This document shows positions 58,300 to 64,000 of a stretch of 64,000 nt of DNA, in pieces; positions within the stretch are counted from its first letter, which is position 1; the number at the start of each line of letters is the position of its first letter. The stretch lies in contig NC_058519.1 in assembly GCF_904849725.1 (NCBI RefSeq), positions 535,006,316 through 535,070,315 on the forward strand. The letters run 5' to 3'. The DNA comes from Hordeum vulgare subsp. vulgare. Taxonomy: Eukaryota > Streptophyta > Magnoliopsida > Poales > Poaceae. Under the pieces are notes generated by a model. The model had not been told where the DNA came from. It saw only the letters and a program-made list of their open reading frames with translations, and searched no databases. The translations under genes were made by a program, and so were the position numbers.

Positions 58300-58907
58300 A
58301 GAGCATCTAGAACCGAACCTATATCCACCCCCAAATGCCTGGGCGGGGTGCATGTTCATTGACCGGGCGCATAATTGCCACCGAACTAAACATAGTAAAT
58401 CCAGTCCAACCCCCCAAACTGACCGAGAACCCCAATATCCAACCATATCGGGGGTGGATATGGGACGCCTGGATGCGCCCACCATGTCAGTTTCGACCCA
58501 ATGTGGCCCACTCAACCCCACATATATTCAACTCTATTCGCATTTCATACGAAATCATAGCCGCATTCCACTCCCCTCCGCCCAAGCCACCTTCTCGCGA
58601 TTTTAAGCCTTATGTGACATGGTTGGTAGTGGATCTGAGTCCATAACCTCCCAATCTAGGGACCAGGATCTCATCCCACGCAGCCCCGGGGAGGAAATAG
58701 TTGTCCACATTACGCTTCGCCACTCATGGGAGGAGTTTTCCCGACTGTGGTGGGACACCATACGGCGGGAATCCATTGTGTTCGCCTATGTGATGCATGG
58801 ATCCGGCGTGAGGCGCATCACCATTGCCTCGCTGGAAGCGGTGCGATTCATCTGGCATCAAAACATTATGGCGGATGTGCAACCCCTCCGCTACCCCGCT
58901 GGCATGT
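58300..58907 (+). mobile_element. Probable DNA-transposon-derived sequence with ORF fragment
   Basis: It begins with GAGCATCTAGAACCGAACC, which resembles the GAGCATCT ends of Harbinger-like repeats. It includes an ORF from 58619 (MVGSGSESITSQSRDQ) that runs into the solo LTR, so the apparent C-terminus is not native. I recognise no domain. The sequence probably resumes at 60215-60302, after the LTR. Confidence 0.35.
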
Positions 58908-60209
58908 TGTTGCCTACTATGTGGCTTTATTCTTGTAGACTTGATTGGGTCTCGAAGCACGTAGTTTTGTAGGACAACGGTAAATTTCCCTCGAGTGGAT
59001 GACCTAATCTTTATCAATCCACGAGAGGTGTAGGACGAAACAACTCCGCAATCAAATATAATAAATCTCTTGTGTCCCCAACATACCCAATACAATTGTA
59101 AATTCTATAGGTGCACTAGTTTGATGAAGAAATGGTAAAAATAACAAGGTAGATAGTAATAAAAGTGAGGACAAACAGTATTGCAAAGCTTAGAAACAAG
59201 GCTTAGGGTTCATAAATTCACTAGTGCAATCTCTCAATAGTACTAACATAATTGAATCATATGACAATCCCTCGATATGCGACAAAGAATCACTCCAAAG
59301 TTACTACCAGAGAATGTAGGACGAAAACGTGTATCAACCTCTATGCCTAGATTACCCTAGTGTTACCACGGAAATCCACATGTTGATCACCAAAACATAT
59401 ATCAAGTGACTCAATAGAATATCCCATTGTCACCATGGGTATCCATATGCAAGACATACATCAAGTGATCTGAAATCCAAATTATTCAATCCGATAACAA
59501 TGAAACCTCAGAGGGCAAGGCTCAATTCATCACAACAAAGATAGAAGGGCAATAACACTATATGATCTAACTATATTAACAAAGCTCATGGTACATCAAG
59601 ATTGGGTCCTATCGAGATCATGAGAGAGAGAGAGAGAGATCAAACACATAGCTACTGGTACATACCCTCAGCCCTGGGGGTGAACTACTCCTTCCTCGTT
59701 AGGGAGGCAACGGGGATGATGAAGATGGCCTTCGGTGATGACTTCCACCCTCCACCGGGTGCCGGAAAAGTGCCCCGCATGAGATCGCTTTGAATTAGAG
59801 TCTTGCGGCTCATATAGATTAACTTTCGGGGGTTTTAGAATATATAGGATTTTTTAACGTTGGAATCACACTCACGGGAGTCCCAAGGGTCCCGCAAGCT
59901 CACGTGGCATGTCGTGGTGTTCAGGCACCCCCCTTGAGTTCGTGGGGCCCCTGGGCACATTTTGGTCCTTCCTCGAAGCTTCATGGATCCCTTGTCTATA
60001 AAAAAATCACCATATATCTTCGTCACATTTGGACTTTGTTTGGTATGATTTTTCCGCGAAACAAAGAAATAGACAAAAAAAGGAACCAACAATGGACACT
60101 AAGTTAATAAGTTAATCCATAAAATTATATAAAAATGCACAAAAACCATATTTTTTTATAAACATAACATGAATACTTTATAAATTATAGATATGCTGCA
60201 GACGTATCA
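58908..60209 (-). mobile_element. Probable solo LTR of another Gypsy-type family
   Basis: In plus orientation it starts TGTTGCCTACTATG and ends GACGTATCA. The flanks CATGT (58903-58907) and CGTGT (60210-60214) match at four of five bases. A TATA box on the minus strand (about 59841-59848, CCTATATATTCTAAAA) has the same context as LTRs A-C and sets the orientation. It contains a (GA)n run at 59622-59639. About 1.3 kb, with no internal region. Confidence 0.65.
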
Positions 60210-60302
60210 CGTGTCGAGTCACAGGTGCACAATCACTTCACGTGTGACGCAAAATATGGCATGGCATGCCTCTGCATGTGAGGCGCGGGTGTGGGAGACC
60301 AT

Positions 60303-60619
60303 GATACGTCTATGATGTCTACTACACAACTTTATTCTTGTAGACGTTGTTGGGCCTCCAAGTATAGAGTTTTGTAGGACAACAACAAATTCCTCTCAAG
60401 TGGATGACTTAAGGTTTATCAATTCGTGGGAGGTGTTGGATGAAGATGGTCTCTCTCAAATAGCACTACAACCAAATACAGTAAATCTATTGTGTTCCCA
60501 ACACACCCAATACACTCGTAAGTTGTATAGAAGCACTAGTTCGGCGAAGAGATCGTGATAAAAGTGTAGTATGGATAGTAGAAATAGGTTTTTTATCTAA
60601 AAATATAAAAATAGCAAGG
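60303..60619 (-). mobile_element. LTR fragment related to 58908-60209
   Basis: 60318-60600 resembles 58915-59190 (shared words TTATTCTTGTAGAC, TTTGTAGGACAAC and CAAGTGGATGAC). It starts TGATACGTCTATGATG and is cut at 60619 by the next LTR. Confidence 0.6.
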
Positions 60620-62273
60620 TGATACGTCCCAAACGTATCTATAATTTATGTTTGTTCCATGATATTTTGGTTGACATTGTTATATGTTTTGCTACACTTT
60701 CTACCTTTTTGCACATATTTGGACTAACCTACTAACTCAGTGCACCCAGTGTCAGTTTTTGTCTGCTGATGTCTTTTTTGCACGGACTTTTACCCCAGTT
60801 ACAGAGCCCCAAAAATTCCGAGAAAAATATATAAAAATCAGCGTGACGGAAGCTTCATGAGGCATCAAGTGGGGCCAAAGGGGAGCCAGGGCTCGCCCAG
60901 ACGGACACCCTACACGGGCCACCCCTAGCTACGCCACTAGGCCGCCAGGGTGGGGCCCACCTTCTCTGGTGCCCTCCTTCGGCCTATATTTACCTCTGCG
61001 ATAAAAAAACCTATCAGGAGATCCAGAATAGCGAATTTCTCCATCGTTCCGCCGCTGCAGCGCTTTCGAGATTGGGAGTGCGAGAAGACCTCTTCCCGGC
61101 ACCCTGCCGGAGGGAGGATTGACCTCCGGGAGCTTCTCCACCACCATGGACGCTTCCCGGACGTGCCGTGGGTAGTCCTCCTTGGACCATGGGTCCATGA
61201 CCACTAGGTATCTGATGTCTTCTCTCCAATCTTGTGTTTCAATGCTTAGCCCTTGTGAGCTTCCCTACATGATCAAGGCATCTATGTAATTTACCTGTTG
61301 TTGCTATGCTTGGTTTGTTGGGATCCGATGGATTATGAGATTATGTTCAGATTGTAATGAGTTATATATTTGGTTCTCCTTTTATATTATGTTCTTGAGT
61401 AACTCATGCATGTTCTTCATTGCTTTTTATTGCTTTGGCCGAGTAGTAGATTGTAACTCCAAGAGGGAGCGTTATGCATGATTGTGGGTTCATGCCCCCT
61501 GATGCCTAGCTTGAGTGACAGAAACATGAGACTAGGGGATGTGCTGTTGCCACCAGGGAGAAAACAACGGTGCTTGTGACCACGGTTGCAAGGATTGTTT
61601 ACCTTACGCAAAGTCCGTTAATGCAATTGTTTGTTGCTTTGACTTTACACTTTGGGTGGGGATCACAACTTAATACCAGCGAGATGTTCTGGATAGATAT
61701 CTCAAGGTGGATGATTAAAGAGTAGATGGTGATAGATAAACGGTCTACTTGTCTTGGCGTACTGCCCATTACTTTTGAGCTTCTAACTTTCTAGTAGCAT
61801 GATTAGCATTGCGGTGCGTTTATAATTCTACCAATTGCCGAGCTATAATTTGTTTACCCAGCATAGTTGTTTATCGTCTTTTGGGAGAGAGACATCACTA
61901 GTGAACATCATGGGACTCTGGTCCATATTACCACCATTGTTTATGCCTCCATCATTTACTGCTTTTATTTACTTTTCTGTTGCAATAACTATCACTATTC
62001 CCGCTTGTGTTTTGATCCTTTGCAAACTACAAGGCCGGAGAGATTGACAACCTCTCTGAACTCGTTGGGAGCAAAGTTATTTGTTGTGTGTGCATGTCCA
62101 CGTCTTCTGCTAGCGCCAGAGCAGCGGACACATACTTGTTGATCCTCGGAGTCCTCCTGGTTCGATAAACCTTATAGTCCCTGTGTAAGGGAAATCTGCT
62201 GCTAACTACATCTCTACCTTCCACTTGGGGTAACCAATGAGGGGCGATAAGTATATCCATCAACTCGTCATCA
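60620..62273 (+). repeat. 5' LTR of a Gypsy element that continues beyond the window
   Basis: It starts TGATACGTCCCAAACG and ends in CTCGTCATCA near 62273. A TCGCGCCGTTGCCGGGGA primer-binding-type site follows at about 62284-62301. It resembles LTRs A-C in layout but is a different family. Confidence 0.8.
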
Positions 62274-62283
62274 AGCAAATTTC

Positions 62284-62301
62284 TCGCGCCGTTGCCGGGG
62301 A
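62284..62301 (+). other. Primer-binding site of the right-edge Gypsy element
   Basis: GCGCCGTTGCCGGGGA follows a T-rich spacer after the LTR end, as in related Triticeae Gypsy elements. The exact tRNA was not assigned. Confidence 0.55.
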
Positions 62302-62446
62302 CTCCAGTCTTCAAGATAGGGGAGTTGCACACTATCCTTTACCTTTGCTTTTAGTCTCGTTAGTTTGCTTTCTAGTTTTTTCTTTAGAGTATTATACCAA
62401 AAACCACAAAAAAACAGTTGCTTTATTCTTGCTTGTTGTTGTTGCT

Positions 62447-64000
62447 ATGGGTTCCACTGAGAACACCAAGTTGTGTGACTTCACTAGTCACAACAACAAT
62501 GACTTTCTCTGCACTCCTATTGCTGCTCCCGCCATTGAGGCGACCTCCTATGAGATTAAACCTGCTTTATTGAACCTTGTTATGAAAGATCAATTCTCCG
62601 GTGTTGGAGATGATGATGCCTTGCACTTGAATAAATTTGTTGAGCTTTGTGATATGCAAAAGTACAAAGAAGTAGACGGTGATATTGTTAAACTTAAGCC
62701 TTTTCCTTTCTCCTTGAGAGGAGGATCTAAAGTGCGGCTTAAATCTTTGCCTAGGAATAGCATAGATTCTTGGGATAAGTGCAAAGATGCTTTTATTGGG
62801 AAGTATTACCCGACTGCTAAGATTATCCAGTTATGAAGTAACATTATGAATTTTAGGCAACTGGATAATGAACACGTTGCCTAAGCTTGGGAACGTATGA
62901 AATCTCTTGTTAATAATTTCCCTACACATGGTTTGACTACGTGGATGGTTATCCAAACTTTCTATGCAAGATTGAACTTTACCTCGCTGAATGTGTTGGA
63001 CTCAGCCGCGGGAGGAACCTTTATGTCAACCACACTTGGTGCTGCCACGAAACTATTGGACGAGATGATGACAAATTATTCTCAATGGCACACCGAGAGA
63101 GCTGCAACAGGTAGGAAGGTAAACTCTGTTGAGGAGATCTCCTCCCTTAATGATAAGGTTGACATGATCATGACTTTACTTACTAAGCAAGCTCTTATTG
63201 ATCCTCATGATGTTCCTTTAAATTCTTTGGTTGCTCAAGAAAGAGAGCAAGTTGATGTTAATTTTATCTCTCGGAACAAATTTAATAATAATGCCTATAG
63301 GAGTAATTTTGGTAGTAATCCTAGACCGTTTCCATCCAACAACTATGGGAACAACAACACTTATCCTAGCACTAAAAACTCAACTTCTGAATTAGAGAGC
63401 ATGCTTAAAGACTTTATCACTTCTCAAAAATCCTTCAACAAGAGTGTAGAAGAGAAATTAGAAAAATTATATAGTCTCTCTTTGAAGATAGACAACATAT
63501 CTCATGATGTAGATATGCTTAAAATTAGAACTTCCCCCCTTGTGGAAAGGAAGACCACACCCATGAATGCTATCCAAGTCCAAATTAATGAGAACATTAG
63601 AATGCTAGCCAAACTTAGGGATAGATGGGCTAGAGAAAAAGAAGAGGAAGATAGGATTAATATCCTTCCTACACACACTACCCTTGCTACTATACATGTT
63701 GTTGAGGATCTCAAAACTATTAGCACCCATCACATCCCTAGTCTCAATGGACCTATTAATGGTGATGCTAATACCTCAACTTTAGGACAAGAAGGTCCTT
63801 TGAACTTAGATACTACCAAAATAATGAGCTTAGATGACATCACCACCACTTTAATTAATGGTAATAATCTTTATTTTGATAATTTTTGTCTTTTCGAAGT
63901 TATCGCTTTTTTGCAAAGAATGGCTAAAGGCCCTATCACTAGTACACTCAATATTGCCTTCACCGAGCATATTACCAATGCTCTTATCAAAGCTAGGGAG
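62447..64000 (+). pseudogene. Gypsy Gag, two stop codons, incomplete at the window edge
   Basis: It starts MGSTENTKLCDFTSHN at 62447. The retrotransposon Gag core covers roughly residues 40-220 (FVELCDMQKYKEVDGDI, NSIDSWDKCKDAFIGKYY). In-frame stops lie at 62834-62836 (TGA) and 62882-62884 (TAA). Without them the same frame is open to 64000, with a coiled-coil-like Lys/Glu/Leu-rich part near 63390-63520 and 63590-63660. Both stops fit C-to-T changes at Arg (CGA) and Gln (CAA) codons. No zinc knuckle appears before the window ends. Confidence 0.85.

Noticed and set aside
58619..58972. 117-aa ORF as a host gene
   Set aside because: It runs into a probable solo LTR at 58908, has no recognised domain and lies in repeat-like sequence. 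Kept only as a fragment.
1..64000. tRNA, rRNA, riboswitch or organellar insertions
   Set aside because: I saw no cloverleaf with a recognisable B-box, no rRNA core words and no run of plastid or mitochondrial genes. A tRNAscan-SE or Infernal run could still find a small RNA gene.

Overview
The window comes from a large, repeat-dense grass genome of the Triticeae type (wheat, Aegilops, barley or rye). The main reasons are a full-length Copia element with BARE-1/WIS/Angela-type LTRs (ends TGTTGGAAATATGCCC and CCCCAACA) and its characteristic Gag-Pol, several Triticeae-style Gypsy LTRs starting TGATACGTCTCC, Stowaway and Tourist MITEs, and plant genes with GT-AG introns. Nothing bacterial or viral is present.

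Layout. From 1 to about 42 kb the window is almost entirely nested transposons. Positions 1-9298 hold the 3' end of a non-autonomous Gypsy-like element whose LTR (1248-9243) is split by a second, internally deleted Gypsy element (1357-7807, minus strand, TSD TTAAC). A BARE-1/Angela-type Copia (9304-18071, TSD CATAG) follows, inserted in older LTR sequence. A decayed minus-strand Gypsy runs from 30950 to 18686. It is itself interrupted by a complete non-autonomous element (20253-26973, TSD ATCAC) of the same family as the one at position 1. Further right are part of another long Gypsy LTR with a 60-bp tandem repeat (30951-34199), a minus-strand Angela-type LTR (34463-36184), a further minus-strand Gypsy LTR (to 38795), and old LTR-like sequence that carries MITEs and a Harbinger element (to 44 kb).

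The gene island lies at about 44.2-53.6 kb and has three genes. NBP35 (minus, three exons, 348 aa) is a cytosolic Fe-S cluster assembly factor. A YqaJ-family nuclease-like protein (plus, three exons, 391 aa) is arranged head-to-head with NBP35, with only 224 bp between the two start codons. A SKIP14-like F-box protein (minus, two exons, 583 aa) carries a threefold in-frame duplication of about 64 residues just before its F-box.

From 53.6 kb onward the sequence is repetitive again. It has a degenerate 560-bp tandem array split by a solo LTR that contains a 635-bp Mutator-like element, a second probable solo LTR (58908-60209), and the 5' LTR and gag of a Gypsy element that runs off the right edge.

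The host genes have intact reading frames under the proposed models. Nearly all transposon frames are broken, and several of the breaks are C-to-T type stop codons, as expected for old methylated repeats. The exon models are my own and were made from splice signals, frame continuity and remembered family sequence. No alignment was run.
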